Of a stretch of DNA of 64,000 nt, positions 26,738 to 35,369 are shown piece after piece. How positions within the stretch are numbered: position 1 is the first letter of the stretch; every line of letters starts with the position of its first letter. The stretch lies in NCBI RefSeq assembly GCF_008634025.1, contig NZ_PDCM01000002.1, forward strand, positions 2,505,001-2,569,000, written 5' to 3'. Below the pieces are notes generated by a model. That model saw nothing but the letters and a program-made list of their open reading frames with translations, did no database searches and was not told where the DNA came from. Origin of the DNA: Streptomyces albofaciens JCM 4342 (GTDB taxonomy: Bacteria; Actinomycetota; Actinomycetes; Streptomycetales; Streptomycetaceae). The position numbers and the translations under genes were made by a program.

Positions 26738-26766
26738 TTGACATGCCTCCGTTAAGAGCACATAAA
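26738..26766 (+). promoter_or_regulatory. Probable sigma-70-type promoter
   Basis: TTGACA (26738-26743) and CATAAA (26761-26766) with a 17-base spacer. The initiation site would be near 26773, about 64 bases before the ATG at 26837. Confidence 0.55.
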
Positions 26767-26836
26767 GTGGTCACGCTGGACGTGTCGAGAGTGAAACGCG
26801 CCAAGCGCGAATGACAGGGCAATGACGGGGGCCGTG

Positions 26837-27166
26837 ATGGCGGGCAAGGCATTCGACGTAGATCCCGAGGTACTGCGTACACAGGGTCACGCGTTCGTGA
26901 ACATCGGTACGGAGTTCAGCAAGGCGGCCAAGAAACTGAAGGACGACCTGGAGGGCCTCGGAAAGCCCTGGGAGGACGCGGACTTCGGCGCCGCCTTCGA
27001 CACCATCTACACACCGATCCGTGACGGCATGTTCGAATCCATGGATTCGCTGGGCGAACGCCTCGAAGGCATCGGCGACAAACTCCAGGGCATGGCCCGT
27101 ACATACACGGCCTCCGACGAAGAGGGCGTGCACGTCGTCAGCTCGGTCCAGCGCCCCGCCGTTTGA
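26837..27166 (+). CDS. Small WXG-type ESX protein, module A
   Basis: 109 residues, helical hairpin with a tryptophan at the bend (KPWEDADFGAAF, W45) rather than a strict WXG, and YTASD (Y90-D94) as a YxxxD type VII secretion signal. About half its residues match the 29836-30174 product, with shared IRDGMFESMDSLGERLEG-like central text. The ATG at 26837 is chosen by alignment with that paralogue (MAGKAFDVDP versus MSDAFDVDTD) and follows GGGGG; an alternative ATG is at 26822. It sits immediately upstream of a CpnT-N-like gene. Confidence 0.75.
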   Translation: MAGKAFDVDPEVLRTQGHAFVNIGTEFSKAAKKLKDDLEGLGKPWEDADFGAAFDTIYTPIRDGMFESMDSLGERLEGIGDKLQGMARTYTASDEEGVHVVSSVQRPAV

Positions 27167-27329
27167 GGCACCCGGCCGCACCGTATCGGACACCTCGCGG
27201 CCCGCGGCACGCACCGCCCGCCCCCACCCCTCACCCTGACCCCACTCCACGCCCTGACCTGCGCCAACGCCAAGAGCAAGAACGACACTCCAGCCACGCA
27301 CGGCTGCTACCGCACGGGGGACGATCACT

Positions 27330-28322
27330 GTGTCACTGACACTGCCGAGCGAGGTCGCCTGGGTCCTCGGGCTTCTCGGGTACGACTGGCCGGAGGCCGA
27401 CGAGGACGCGCTCTTCAAATGCGCCGAGACCTGGCGCACGTTCGCCGCCCAGATCGAGCAGGCCGCTTCACAGGGCGGATCGGCGGCAAATGAGGTGGTC
27501 GCGGCCAATACGGGCGAAGCGGTCGAAGGATTCACCAAAGAGTGGGGCGCCTTCTCCGGCAGTTCCGGTTCCGACCATTACCTGCGCGACGCCCAACTCG
27601 CCGCCGAAGTCATCGCCCTGGCCTTCGACACGGCGGCCATCGCCGTGCTCACCGGCAAGATCGCGATCATCGCCCAGCTTGTGATCCTCGCCGTGGAACT
27701 CATCGCCGCGCAGGCCGCCGCCCCGTTCACGTTCGGCCTTTCCGAAGCCGGCGCGGCGGGCGCCACACAGCTCACCCGCATCGCGGTCCGGGAAATCCTG
27801 AACAAGATCAAACAAGAGGTCGTCCAAGCCGCCACCAAGGCCATGGAACACGCCACGATGGACGCCATCAAGAAGATGGCGAAGAAGGCCGTGTCCAAGG
27901 AAGCCCGGCAGCTGGCGATGGACTACGCCAAGAAGACGGTCAAGGAAACGGTCAAGGAGACCGTCAAGGACAAGGTCGTCGAAGAGGGCAAGGCGAAGGC
28001 CACCGAAGCCGCCACGGAAATGGGACAGAACATCGCCCAGCAGGGCATCGAGCACCATTTCGGCGCCCGCGACGGCATGGACTGGGGTGAAACCGCAGAC
28101 ATCGGTAAGGAAAAGGCCAGCGCATACGTCGACGGCCTCAAGGAAGGCGCCCAGAGCCTGGCCGACCCCCAGACGTACGTCGACCACGCCAGGGAAGACC
28201 TCACCAACCGCGGCCTCGACACAGCCCAGAAACACGTCGACAACCGAACCGGCGGCGCCGCCACACGCCACCAGAACGTCACGGACGGCGCGAAGGATTC
28301 AGTGCGGGCCGTGTTCGGCTGA
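27330..28322 (+). CDS. CpnT-N-terminus-like WXG100_2 carrier protein, module A
   Basis: 330 residues. The N-terminal ~150 residues (LPSEVAWVLGLLGYDWPEADED onward) match the helical type VII carrier domain found at the front of actinobacterial CpnT-like toxins. The remainder is a long Lys/Glu/Ala-rich amphipathic helical region (KKMAKKAVSKEARQLAMDYA and repeated TVKETVKE), then a tail ending DSVRAVFG. No toxin catalytic domain is visible. The GTG at 27330 has GGGGGA 9 bases upstream. Paralogue of the 28702-29808 product, which ends identically in DVRAVFG. Confidence 0.75.
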   Translation: MSLTLPSEVAWVLGLLGYDWPEADEDALFKCAETWRTFAAQIEQAASQGGSAANEVVAANTGEAVEGFTKEWGAFSGSSGSDHYLRDAQLAAEVIALAFDTAAIAVLTGKIAIIAQLVILAVELIAAQAAAPFTFGLSEAGAAGATQLTRIAVREILNKIKQEVVQAATKAMEHATMDAIKKMAKKAVSKEARQLAMDYAKKTVKETVKETVKDKVVEEGKAKATEAATEMGQNIAQQGIEHHFGARDGMDWGETADIGKEKASAYVDGLKEGAQSLADPQTYVDHAREDLTNRGLDTAQKHVDNRTGGAATRHQNVTDGAKDSVRAVFG

Positions 28323-28701
28323 GCGGACGCGGCCGGCAGGTTCGGCCGGAGGGCTCGGGCGGGAACGTTCGGCCAGGGGGCTCGGGTGAGGCAAGACAGC
28401 CTTCAAGCACCGCCGCCGCGATCCGACTCGTCCGGTACCAGCCGTCATACGGAGCCCATCAGCCGTAGCGGATTGGGAGTGGCAACCGGGCCACGAGGTG
28501 CTGCGGCGCACCCGCCACTGCCCCCAACCCTCCACCCTCCGATCCGCCCTCCGCCCAACACGCCTCGCACCACGTCCCTCGCCCCACACTCTTCGCCGTA
28601 CGCTCCTCACCCGCCGGCCCGCCCGTCCGTGACCGCTCATGCGCCGCCCGAACAACATCCGGATCCGACCCGCACAACAACCGGACCCGAGCAGCCGATC
28701 A
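28323..28701. other. Gap between two convergent modules
   Basis: 379 bases between convergent carrier genes. It includes a GTTCGGCCGGAGGGCTCGGG-type short duplication (28340-28385) and C-rich sequence on the plus strand. Open frames here are antisense or compositional shadows; I see no strong hairpin. Confidence 0.5.
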
Positions 28702-29808
28702 TCAACCGAAGACAGCACGCACGTCCCCGGCAGCACCACCCCCCGAGCCTCCGCCCCCTTGCGTCCTCCCTCCCTCTCCCTCTCCTCCAGCACCTCTCAC
28801 CCCTTCGACACCTTCCGTTCCCCCATCCCCCTCTCCTCTCCCTCGCCGAAGGACTTCCCTCGCCTTCGTCTCCAAGGCGCTGTTCCCCGCCTCCGTCGCC
28901 CCGTCGACAAGCCGGTCCCGATGAGTCGCGGGGTCGAGGAGTCCGGCCAAGCCGCCCTCCCTCCCCCCTGAACCACTCGGCGCTCCGGCGATGTATTCAC
29001 CGGGCTTGAACACCCCACCCTCGACCGCTCCGAACTGCTTTCCGAATTCCTCCTTGGCGCCACCCAGCGTGTCCCCCAGGTCAACGCCGTCACGAGCACC
29101 GAAGTGGCTCTCGGCACCTTGCTGAACGATGTCCTGCCCTGCCCCGGTCACGATGTTTGTGGCCTTTTCCTTGGCGGGATCGACGACGATGTCCCTGACG
29201 GCCTTCTTCGCATAGTCCGTCGCGAAGTCCTTGACCTGCTTCTTCATGAAATCCGAAGCGATCTCCTTCGTGCCCTTCTCGGCGGCTTCCGCCATGGTCG
29301 TGGTGATCGCCTCGACGACCTCCCGCTTCAGCGTGTCCAGAAGCCGCCGTACCGCAAGGCGGGTGACCTGAGTCACTCCCAACGCGCCCACCTCGGAAAG
29401 ACCGAGCGTGAACGGTGCGGCGGCCTGCGCCGAAATGAGCTCGACGGCCAGCACAACGAGCTGCACGATCACTTCGGCCTTGGCCGCGAAGACCGCGCCC
29501 GCCGCCACCTCAAAGCCAACCCCGATCACATTGGCCGCGACCTGCGCATCGGGCAGGTAAGAACCCGGCCCGTCGGAAAAACGCTCCCAGGTCTCCGAGA
29601 AACGGCTCACCGCCTCACCCGAGTTGGCGGACACAACCTCGCGTACGGCCGATCCGCCCCGCCCGTCGGTCCGCCCGACCTGAGCCGCGAACTCCAGCCA
29701 GGCCCGCCCGCATTCCATGAGCTTGTCCTCGTCCGCCTCGGGCCAGGAGTACCCGAGCAGATCGAGCACCCACACGACCTCACCGGGCAGCGTCAGCGCC
29801 ACGGTCAC
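28702..29808 (-). CDS. CpnT-N-terminus-like WXG100_2 carrier protein, module B
   Basis: 368 residues, clearly paralogous to the module A carrier: LPGEVVWVLDLLGYSWPEADED at the N-terminus, ISAQAAAPFTLGLSEVGALG in the middle, DFATDYAKKAVRDIVVDPAKEK, HFGARDGVDLG and the terminal DVRAVFG. The C-terminal ~70 residues before the last motif are Gly/Glu/Arg-rich low complexity. No toxin domain. The GTG start at 29808 lies 27 bases after the module B small gene, so the pair is an operon. Confidence 0.75.
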   Translation of the reverse strand: MTVALTLPGEVVWVLDLLGYSWPEADEDKLMECGRAWLEFAAQVGRTDGRGGSAVREVVSANSGEAVSRFSETWERFSDGPGSYLPDAQVAANVIGVGFEVAAGAVFAAKAEVIVQLVVLAVELISAQAAAPFTLGLSEVGALGVTQVTRLAVRRLLDTLKREVVEAITTTMAEAAEKGTKEIASDFMKKQVKDFATDYAKKAVRDIVVDPAKEKATNIVTGAGQDIVQQGAESHFGARDGVDLGDTLGGAKEEFGKQFGAVEGGVFKPGEYIAGAPSGSGGREGGLAGLLDPATHRDRLVDGATEAGNSALETKAREVLRRGRGEGDGGTEGVEGVRGAGGEGEGGRTQGGGGSGGGAAGDVRAVFG

Positions 29809-29835
29809 CGCCCCTCGGGAAGCGCCCCGCCATCA

Positions 29836-30174
29836 CTAGCCCCAAGGCGAAGAGTGCGAACGCGAAACCTGCCCGACGAGTTGCACCCCGCCCCGCTCCG
29901 CCGCCTCATATCTCCTCGCCATTTCCTGCAAACTCTCCCCCATCCCCTCCATTCGCTTCCCGAGCGAGTCCATGGACTTGAACATGCCGTCCCGGACCGG
30001 CTCATAAATCATTGCGAAGGTGTCGGCGAATTCCGCACCACACCATGGCTTCCCCAGCCCCTTCAACGTCGCCTGCAACCTTTTCGAAGCACCCCCGAAC
30101 TCCGCCCCGATCTCAACGAACTCCCGCCCCTGACGCCGAAGCCCGTCCGTATCGACATCGAACGCGTCACTCAT
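29836..30174 (-). CDS. Small WXG-type ESX protein, module B
   Basis: 112 residues, paralogue of the 26837-27166 product. It contains KPWCGAEFADTFAMIYEP (W44), RDGMFKSMDSLGKRMEG and a YEAAE (Y89-E93) secretion motif. An unusual cysteine follows the tryptophan. The ATG at 30174 is chosen by alignment with module A; an in-frame ATG four codons upstream is possible. It runs into the carrier gene downstream, mirroring module A in opposite orientation. Confidence 0.72.
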   Translation of the reverse strand: MSDAFDVDTDGLRRQGREFVEIGAEFGGASKRLQATLKGLGKPWCGAEFADTFAMIYEPVRDGMFKSMDSLGKRMEGMGESLQEMARRYEAAERGGVQLVGQVSRSHSSPWG

Positions 30175-30603
30175 CACAAACCCCATTCGAGACCAGGCAC
30201 CACGCCTCGACGAACGCCACGCCCGCCGACGACTCAAGACGCCGTGAGCCTTCCACGCCCCCACCCCCGCAGCAATCGCTCACCGCCCCTCCCCCACCAC
30301 CCCAATCACCCACCCCGAAGAAACCTTTAACGCCCGCCCCCGAGCCGCCGCCAACACGCTCCCTTACCCAACCCCCTCCACCAACCGAACACTCCCATCC
30401 CATCCCCACCCATCAATCGATCCACGTCCGTCAATAAGCCGTCACCAACAGAACGAACCCCAGCAAAAACCGCCACCACTCATCCGAGCGAACGACTATC
30501 ACACCGCTGACGGCACATGCCGCCACGCCACGTCGCCCCCACCCGAACGCGAGAAGGGGCCCGCATCAAACTGCGGGCCCCTTCTTGCCAACTCTCTCCT
30601 CAG
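30175..30603. other. Intergenic region upstream of module B
   Basis: 429 bases without a gene. It holds the module B promoter region, C-rich low-complexity sequence (30250-30420) and the mycP terminator at 30552-30585. Confidence 0.5.
30552..30585 (-). terminator. mycP terminator
   Basis: Perfect 14-bp stem AGAAGGGGCCCGCA/TGCGGGCCCCTTCT with loop TCAAAC, 18 bases after the stop of the mycosin gene at 30604. Confidence 0.85.
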
Positions 30604-31926
30604 CTACTGCCCCGGAGGCTGGGCAGGCGGAGCCGACGGGTATGAACCGTAGGGATTCGGCTGCTGCTGGTACGAGCCAGGCTGATGCGGCGGGTAGCTC
30701 ACGTTGCCACCGGGACCGCCGTAACCACCAGGACCACCGGGCGGCGGTCCACCGTTGTTCTTCTTCCGCCGGACCACAGCAACAACGACCACAAGCAGCA
30801 CCACGATCAAAACCAGCACAAGACCGATGATCACGATGGGCGGAACCCCAACACCGCTGCTCCCACTCGCCTTCTCCTCATCGGCCTTACCGGGACCGGC
30901 CCCGTCATTACCCGCGGACGTCGGGTCCTGCACCTCGGGAGCCTTGAGCGGCCCGTACTTGGACCCGGCCGGAATGTTCTCGGTGAGCGCGCGGTACGGG
31001 CGAATGGTGCCGTAGCCGTACTTGGGGCTCGGCGTACTGATGCCGGACTTGCCGTCGGGGGTGATCGCCGTCTTCGTCAGCCGGTTGGCCACCTGGCCGG
31101 CAGTGAGGTCCGGAAACTTGGAACGAACGAGCGCGGCAGCAGCAGAGACGTAGGCCGTAGCGTCGGACGTTCCGTCGGCCTGGCGGTATTTGGAGCCGAG
31201 GCCGGCGGAGTAGATACCTTCGCCGGGGGCGAGGAGGCGGATGTGCGGTCCGTAGTTCGAGTCTTTCCAGACTTGCCCGTTCTTCGCTACAGCACCGACT
31301 GCGAGAACGCCGGGAGCGGCAGCAGGGTATTGAGGCGTCGCGCTGCCGTCATTTCCCATACCGGCAACGATCAGTACGTCCTTAGACAGTGCGTAGCTGA
31401 TCGCGGCCTTCTCCTCTTCGTCGGCACGCGCTTGCACGAAGGACATGTTGACGACCTTCGCACCATGATCGACTGCGTACCGCAACGGCGCCGCGAAACC
31501 ATTGCCGTGGAAGGTGTCGTCGTAGTCCTTTGTACGGATCGGGAGGATCTTGGCATCCGGTGCCAAGCCCATGATTCCGTCCGCATTATTGGGGCCATGC
31601 CCATGACCAGCGATGAGTGCCGCCATCGCGGTCCCGTGATCATCTTCGGTCTCCTGGTCGGCCGGGCCACCCTTGACGGCGAAGCTCTTGCCCGGAAGGA
31701 CACTCCCCTTGAGGTCAGGGTGGTTGCCGTTGACTCCGGAATCGATTACCGCCACGGTGATGTTTCTCCCCGTGGATTCCTGACGAACCTTGTCGGAGCC
31801 GAAGGCTCCGAGCGCCCACTGCCCGTCTCGGATGTAGTCCGCCGAAGCAGCCGGCGCGGTGCCGATGACCAGCGCTCCCGCCAGGACCGCGCCGCTCACC
31901 GCACGCAGCGTCCGCGTGAAGCTCAT
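30604..31926 (-). CDS. mycP: Mycosin-type subtilisin protease (first of two)
   Basis: 440 residues; membrane-anchored S8 protease of the ESX machine. It has a signal peptide (1-29, cleavage after ASA), then the subtilisin fold with Asp62 (AVIDSGV), His97 (DDHGTAMAALIAG), oxyanion Asn192 (GMGNDG) and Ser254 (GTSDATAYVS). A transmembrane helix lies at about 374-402 and a Pro/Gly/Gln-rich cytosolic tail follows. The ATG at 31926 is preferred over the GTG at 31935 because AAAGG is 8 bases upstream of the ATG. A hairpin separates it from the upstream substrate gene, and a strong terminator follows. Confidence 0.9.
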   Translation of the reverse strand: MSFTRTLRAVSGAVLAGALVIGTAPAASADYIRDGQWALGAFGSDKVRQESTGRNITVAVIDSGVNGNHPDLKGSVLPGKSFAVKGGPADQETEDDHGTAMAALIAGHGHGPNNADGIMGLAPDAKILPIRTKDYDDTFHGNGFAAPLRYAVDHGAKVVNMSFVQARADEEEKAAISYALSKDVLIVAGMGNDGSATPQYPAAAPGVLAVGAVAKNGQVWKDSNYGPHIRLLAPGEGIYSAGLGSKYRQADGTSDATAYVSAAAALVRSKFPDLTAGQVANRLTKTAITPDGKSGISTPSPKYGYGTIRPYRALTENIPAGSKYGPLKAPEVQDPTSAGNDGAGPGKADEEKASGSSGVGVPPIVIIGLVLVLIVVLLVVVVAVVRRKKNNGGPPPGGPGGYGGPGGNVSYPPHQPGSYQQQPNPYGSYPSAPPAQPPGQ

Positions 31927-31949
31927 GCCGTACACCTTTCCTGAAACAG

Positions 31950-31985
31950 GACGGGGCCCACAGCCCGAGGACTGCGGGCCCCGTC
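31950..31985 (-). terminator. Hairpin between the EspB-like gene and mycP
   Basis: 14-bp stem with one mismatch (GACGGGGCCCACAG / CTGCGGGCCCCGTC) in the 92-base gap. It would terminate or attenuate transcription into mycP. Confidence 0.6.
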
Positions 31986-32018
31986 TCGTCTTCGCCGGCT
32001 GTCTAGACCGACTGGTCC

Positions 32019-33518
32019 CTACTCGATGACCTTGGGCGCCACATTACGCTCCGGCGTCCAGGTCTCCTCGTCCTCGACGAGGTAGTCGGGGCGCTGTCCG
32101 TTCTCGCCCTTGTCCTTGCCCTTGGCGCCGTGTGCGCCCGGAGCACCGGCCATGCCCATCGGGCGGCGACCGTTCGCTCCGGCACCGGCCTGCGCGCCAC
32201 CGCGGCTGCGGTGCAGACCGGAGCCGCCCTGTGCGCCGCCACCGGTCTTGCTGCCGCTGGTGCCACCGACCACGCCGCCCTTCTGGCGGGCCAGCGCACC
32301 ACCACGGCCGCCGCCTGCTCCACCGCGGGCTCCGGCACCAGCGCCTGCCGCGCCACCCATGCCGGGCATGCCGGCGCGGCCGCTCCGAGCACCCGCACCG
32401 CCGGGGGCACCAGGGGCGCCGCCCCCGATGCGGCTGGCGGACGTACCACCAGGACGTCCGCTTCCCTTACCGCCTCCAGCGATACCGGGCATTCCCGGCG
32501 GGCCGCCGACGTGCCCGCCGCCACCGGGGCCGCCGCTGTTGAGACCGCCACCGGGAGTACCCAGCCCGGGGCCGCCGCCGGAAGGCCCGGTGCTGCTCAA
32601 CCCGCCGCCGGGGCCCGACGGGCTTGGCGGGTTGAAGCTGTCGAGGCCGGTGCCGATGTTCGACGGCATCATTCCCTTGCCGGGCTGCACAGATCCCATC
32701 CCGCCGTGGATTCCGTCCGTCTTCGGAGTCTTGAGCCCGTCGGAGGAGAAGCCAGGACCCTTGCCCAGGGAACCTCCGGGGCCGCCAACGAGGGGTTTGG
32801 GCTTCTTGGCCACCGCTGCAGGCAGCGGCAGAACCGGGGGGACGGTAGGGCCGGTCTCCGGGGGCGGGATGTCACTCGGGTCGTCGACGCCCACCCCCCT
32901 CGCCCGACCGATCGCGGCGGCGTTGGTCCGATATGCGGCTCCCAGATACTCCATGGTCGCCGCAGCCTTCAGCTGTGTTTCCTTACCGGCGGAAAGCGAA
33001 TCCTCCTGGTCTTCGACGACCTGGGCCGCGCTCTTGCCGCCCGAGAGGGCAGCGTCCGCCTTGGAGTCATCTCGATTACTGTCGGTCGCCCAGTCCCAGG
33101 CCCGGTCGCCCCAAGTCGGCCATTCCATCCCATCGAGGTGCTTCTTGTACTCGCTCAGCGCTTCACTCGAACGCTTCATACCTTCGCCGGCGAGCTTGGC
33201 GTACTGAGCACCGTTCTCGATGTTCTTGCTGATCTTGTCGGCACGCTCCCGAAAAGCCTTCGCGGCGTCGCCTTCCCAGTGTTCGAGTACTTCGTTGATG
33301 GCCTTGTCGAAGAACGCCTTGATGCCGCCGCCGTTGTCACTGACAAGGCGGTTGTGCACCTGCTCCCAGGCGTGCCCAACGCCAGCCACCACTTCCGGCT
33401 TGGCGTCGGCCACCATGGCCTTCAAGGTTTCGAAGTCCATCTTGTGGAACTTCGTGGTGTTTTCGATCGCATAGCACTTGTCCTGCGGCGCGTACTTTTT
33501 GTCCGCGTAGCTACCCAC
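32019..33518 (-). CDS. EspB-like glycine-rich WXG/PPE-type ESX substrate
   Basis: 499 residues. The N-terminal ~210 residues are helical with a WxG motif (EHWEGDAAKAF) and HAWEQVHNRL, then a long Gly/Pro/Met/Ala-rich region (240-465). The C-terminal block PDYLVEDEETWTPE holds a YxxxD signal (YLVED). The size, helical head and Gly-rich tail match EspB-type ESX-1 substrates. No signal peptide, as expected. The GTG at 33518 follows GGGGGAAGAG. It is downstream of a small helical protein, a layout like PE/PPE or EspB/partner pairs. Secretion is inferred. Confidence 0.75.
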   Translation of the reverse strand: MGSYADKKYAPQDKCYAIENTTKFHKMDFETLKAMVADAKPEVVAGVGHAWEQVHNRLVSDNGGGIKAFFDKAINEVLEHWEGDAAKAFRERADKISKNIENGAQYAKLAGEGMKRSSEALSEYKKHLDGMEWPTWGDRAWDWATDSNRDDSKADAALSGGKSAAQVVEDQEDSLSAGKETQLKAAATMEYLGAAYRTNAAAIGRARGVGVDDPSDIPPPETGPTVPPVLPLPAAVAKKPKPLVGGPGGSLGKGPGFSSDGLKTPKTDGIHGGMGSVQPGKGMMPSNIGTGLDSFNPPSPSGPGGGLSSTGPSGGGPGLGTPGGGLNSGGPGGGGHVGGPPGMPGIAGGGKGSGRPGGTSASRIGGGAPGAPGGAGARSGRAGMPGMGGAAGAGAGARGGAGGGRGGALARQKGGVVGGTSGSKTGGGAQGGSGLHRSRGGAQAGAGANGRRPMGMAGAPGAHGAKGKDKGENGQRPDYLVEDEETWTPERNVAPKVIE

Positions 33519-33567
33519 GGCTCTTCCCCCTTTTCTGCTCAGCCTTCACAGTATCCACAGTCACAGC

Positions 33568-33915
33568 TCACTGATACTGGCGGTTGGACGGAGCCGGGCC
33601 GTGCTTCATCGCATTGCTCGTGTCCTGCTCGCGGTCCTGGTACGCGCCATGCGTCCGGGAGGTCTTCTTCGTCAGGTCGTCGATCAAGTCCTCAAGCTTC
33701 TTGAGGACTTTGGTTTCGATGTGGTTCTTCAGTTCGGTGTGCGCATTACGAAGCTCCCCCTCCTCAGAGAACCCCTTCCCCAACGCTCCCTCCGGCAAGT
33801 GCGTCCCGCTCTTCGCCTTGCCCGAAGCCCCCTGCATGTCCTTGAGGACCGCGTTGAGCTTCTTCACCACTTCATCCAACCGATCAAGATCGACGCGGTA
33901 GGAATCGTTAGCCAT
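33568..33915 (-). CDS. Small helical ESX substrate/partner with YxxxE motif
   Basis: 115 residues forming a predicted two-helix hairpin without a WXG at the bend (GALGKGFSEEGELR), plus a C-terminal YQDRE (Y92-E96) matching the YxxxD/E type VII signal. Likely partner of the EspB-like protein encoded 49 bases downstream, as PE proteins pair with PPE. The ATG at 33915 follows GGGGAGG by 6 bases and overlaps the mycP stop by 8 bases (ATGGCTAA), so it is translationally coupled to the mycosin upstream. Confidence 0.75.
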   Translation of the reverse strand: MANDSYRVDLDRLDEVVKKLNAVLKDMQGASGKAKSGTHLPEGALGKGFSEEGELRNAHTELKNHIETKVLKKLEDLIDDLTKKTSRTHGAYQDREQDTSNAMKHGPAPSNRQYQ

Positions 33916-35182
33916 GGTTGGCCTCCCCGTTCGAGTTGTAGCCGGTCTTGCGGCGCCAGTCGCGCAGGGCGATCGAGGTGCCGACGACCGTGGCGACGGC
34001 CAGTGCGCCGCCGCCGATGATGTAGATGGCGATGCGGGCCTGTCGTTCCTCGGTGGATTCGCCGATGGTGAGGACGGCCGGCTGGATGTTGGCGCCGGTG
34101 GCGGCGGAGTCGGAGTTGCTGTCCGGTTTCGGCTCGCCGGTCGGCTTGGTCTTGTCGTTGAGGGCCGCTACGGGGTCGACGACACCCCAGCCGATGTTGT
34201 GGTCCCGGTTTTTGCGGACACGTTCGGCGGTCTTCTCCAGGTGCCAGATGATCTCGCGCGGCTTCCACTCCTGGTGTTCGGCCTTGTTACGGCCGATGAG
34301 GAGGGCCGCGGCGCCGGCCGCGTAGGGGGCGGCGAAGCTGGTGCCCTGATCGACGCAGTTGCCGCCCTTGGGGACGGTGGAGACCATGTCCACGCCGGGA
34401 GCGGCGATGTCGACGAAGGCGCCGGCCTGGGAGAACGGGGCCCGCTCGTTGTTGCGGTCGGAGGCGGCGACGGCCAGGACGTTGGAGTTCTCGAAGGCGG
34501 CGGGGTACATGCTCTGCTCGGCGCCGCTCGCGCCGCCGTTGCCTGCCGAGGCGACGATGAGGACGTTCTTGGCCTCGGCGTTGGTGACCGCGGCGCGCAG
34601 CGGGCCCAGGAGCGCGGGGTTGGCGTTGGTCCCCTGCGAGATGTTGATGATGTCGACGCCCGCGGCGACCGCGTCATCGATGGCTTTGGCCAGGCTTTCG
34701 GCCGTCCCGCCCTTTTCCTTGTCCGTCTGCTGGAAGGGAACGATCGTCGCTCCTGGAGCGATGCCGTAGAAGCCGGAGCCGCTCTTCGAGCGGGCGGCGA
34801 TGATGCCCGCGACCTTGGTGCCGTGACCGACCTGGTCCTCGGTGGGCTTGCCTTTGGGAACGTAGCTCTTGCCGCCGCTGATAGCGTCGCGCAATTGCGC
34901 GTTGCCGGAGTCGACGCCGGTGTCGATGACCGCGACCTTGACGCCCTCACCCTTGCCGCTGGCCCACAGCTGCCGCGTTATCAGGCGTTGCAGCGACCAC
35001 GGGGTCTCTTTGATGTCGTCGGTGCCGAACGTGCACTGACCACTGTTCAGCGGCACGTTCGGGTCCGCGATCGCCGGGGCTGCCGTCACACAGGACAGCC
35101 CGACGACGCAGGCCGTTCCGGCCAGTGCTGCCGCCGCACGTCGGCGGTGGCCGGCTCGGTGACCAATGGCGCGAGATCCCAC
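33908..35182 (-). CDS. mycP: Mycosin-type subtilisin protease (second)
   Basis: 424 residues. Signal peptide to about residue 39 (AAPAIAD), then the mycosin N-extension with Cys50 (GQCTFG), Asp87 (AVIDTGV), His120 (GHGTKVAGI), Asn215 (ASAGNGG), Cys276 (GGNCVDQG) and Ser282 (GTSFAAPYAAG). Cys50/Cys276 could form the N-extension disulfide known in mycosins. A C-terminal transmembrane helix lies at about 385-410, with a short basic tail. The start is uncertain: GTG at 35182 has GGAGAG 12 bases upstream; the open frame goes on to 35302. Closer to the mycobacterial MycP plan than the one at 30604. Confidence 0.88.
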   Translation of the reverse strand: MGSRAIGHRAGHRRRAAAALAGTACVVGLSCVTAAPAIADPNVPLNSGQCTFGTDDIKETPWSLQRLITRQLWASGKGEGVKVAVIDTGVDSGNAQLRDAISGGKSYVPKGKPTEDQVGHGTKVAGIIAARSKSGSGFYGIAPGATIVPFQQTDKEKGGTAESLAKAIDDAVAAGVDIINISQGTNANPALLGPLRAAVTNAEAKNVLIVASAGNGGASGAEQSMYPAAFENSNVLAVAASDRNNERAPFSQAGAFVDIAAPGVDMVSTVPKGGNCVDQGTSFAAPYAAGAAALLIGRNKAEHQEWKPREIIWHLEKTAERVRKNRDHNIGWGVVDPVAALNDKTKPTGEPKPDSNSDSAATGANIQPAVLTIGESTEERQARIAIYIIGGGALAVATVVGTSIALRDWRRKTGYNSNGEANHG

Positions 35183-35342
35183 GAGGTGTCTGCTCTCCGT
35201 GTGTGGCGGATTCGGGAAGGTGAAGGGGCGGAACCGGTGACGTGGAGGAAGGGGGTGGACTGCGTGAGGGCGAGCGCACTGTTGCAGCGCGCCCGCCCTC
35301 ATTCACCACTGTGCGAGCCTTCGTGGCTGCTCAGCCGTTGTG

Positions 35343-35368
35343 CCGTGGCTGTCTGTCGACAGCCACGG
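35343..35368 (-). terminator. Hairpin directly after esxA
   Basis: Perfect 11-bp stem CCGTGGCTGTC/GACAGCCACGG with loop TGTC, ending two bases before the esxA stop codon. Probably terminates the esxBA mRNA or protects its 3' end. Confidence 0.75.
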
Positions 35369-35369
35369 G

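Larger units (their letters stand above)
26284..26836. other. Divergent intergenic region
   Basis: 553 bases without a credible gene between divergent paralogue 3 and the small WXG-type gene. It carries the 18-bp repeat (26308-26361), a C-rich, relatively AT-richer stretch at about 26500-26700, and a promoter at 26738-26766. Confidence 0.6.

Noticed and set aside
28386..29009. Plus-strand frames of 110-207 codons over the carrier gene of module B
   Set aside because: Pro/Ser/Arg/His-rich antisense shadow of the real minus-strand gene; ends inside it.
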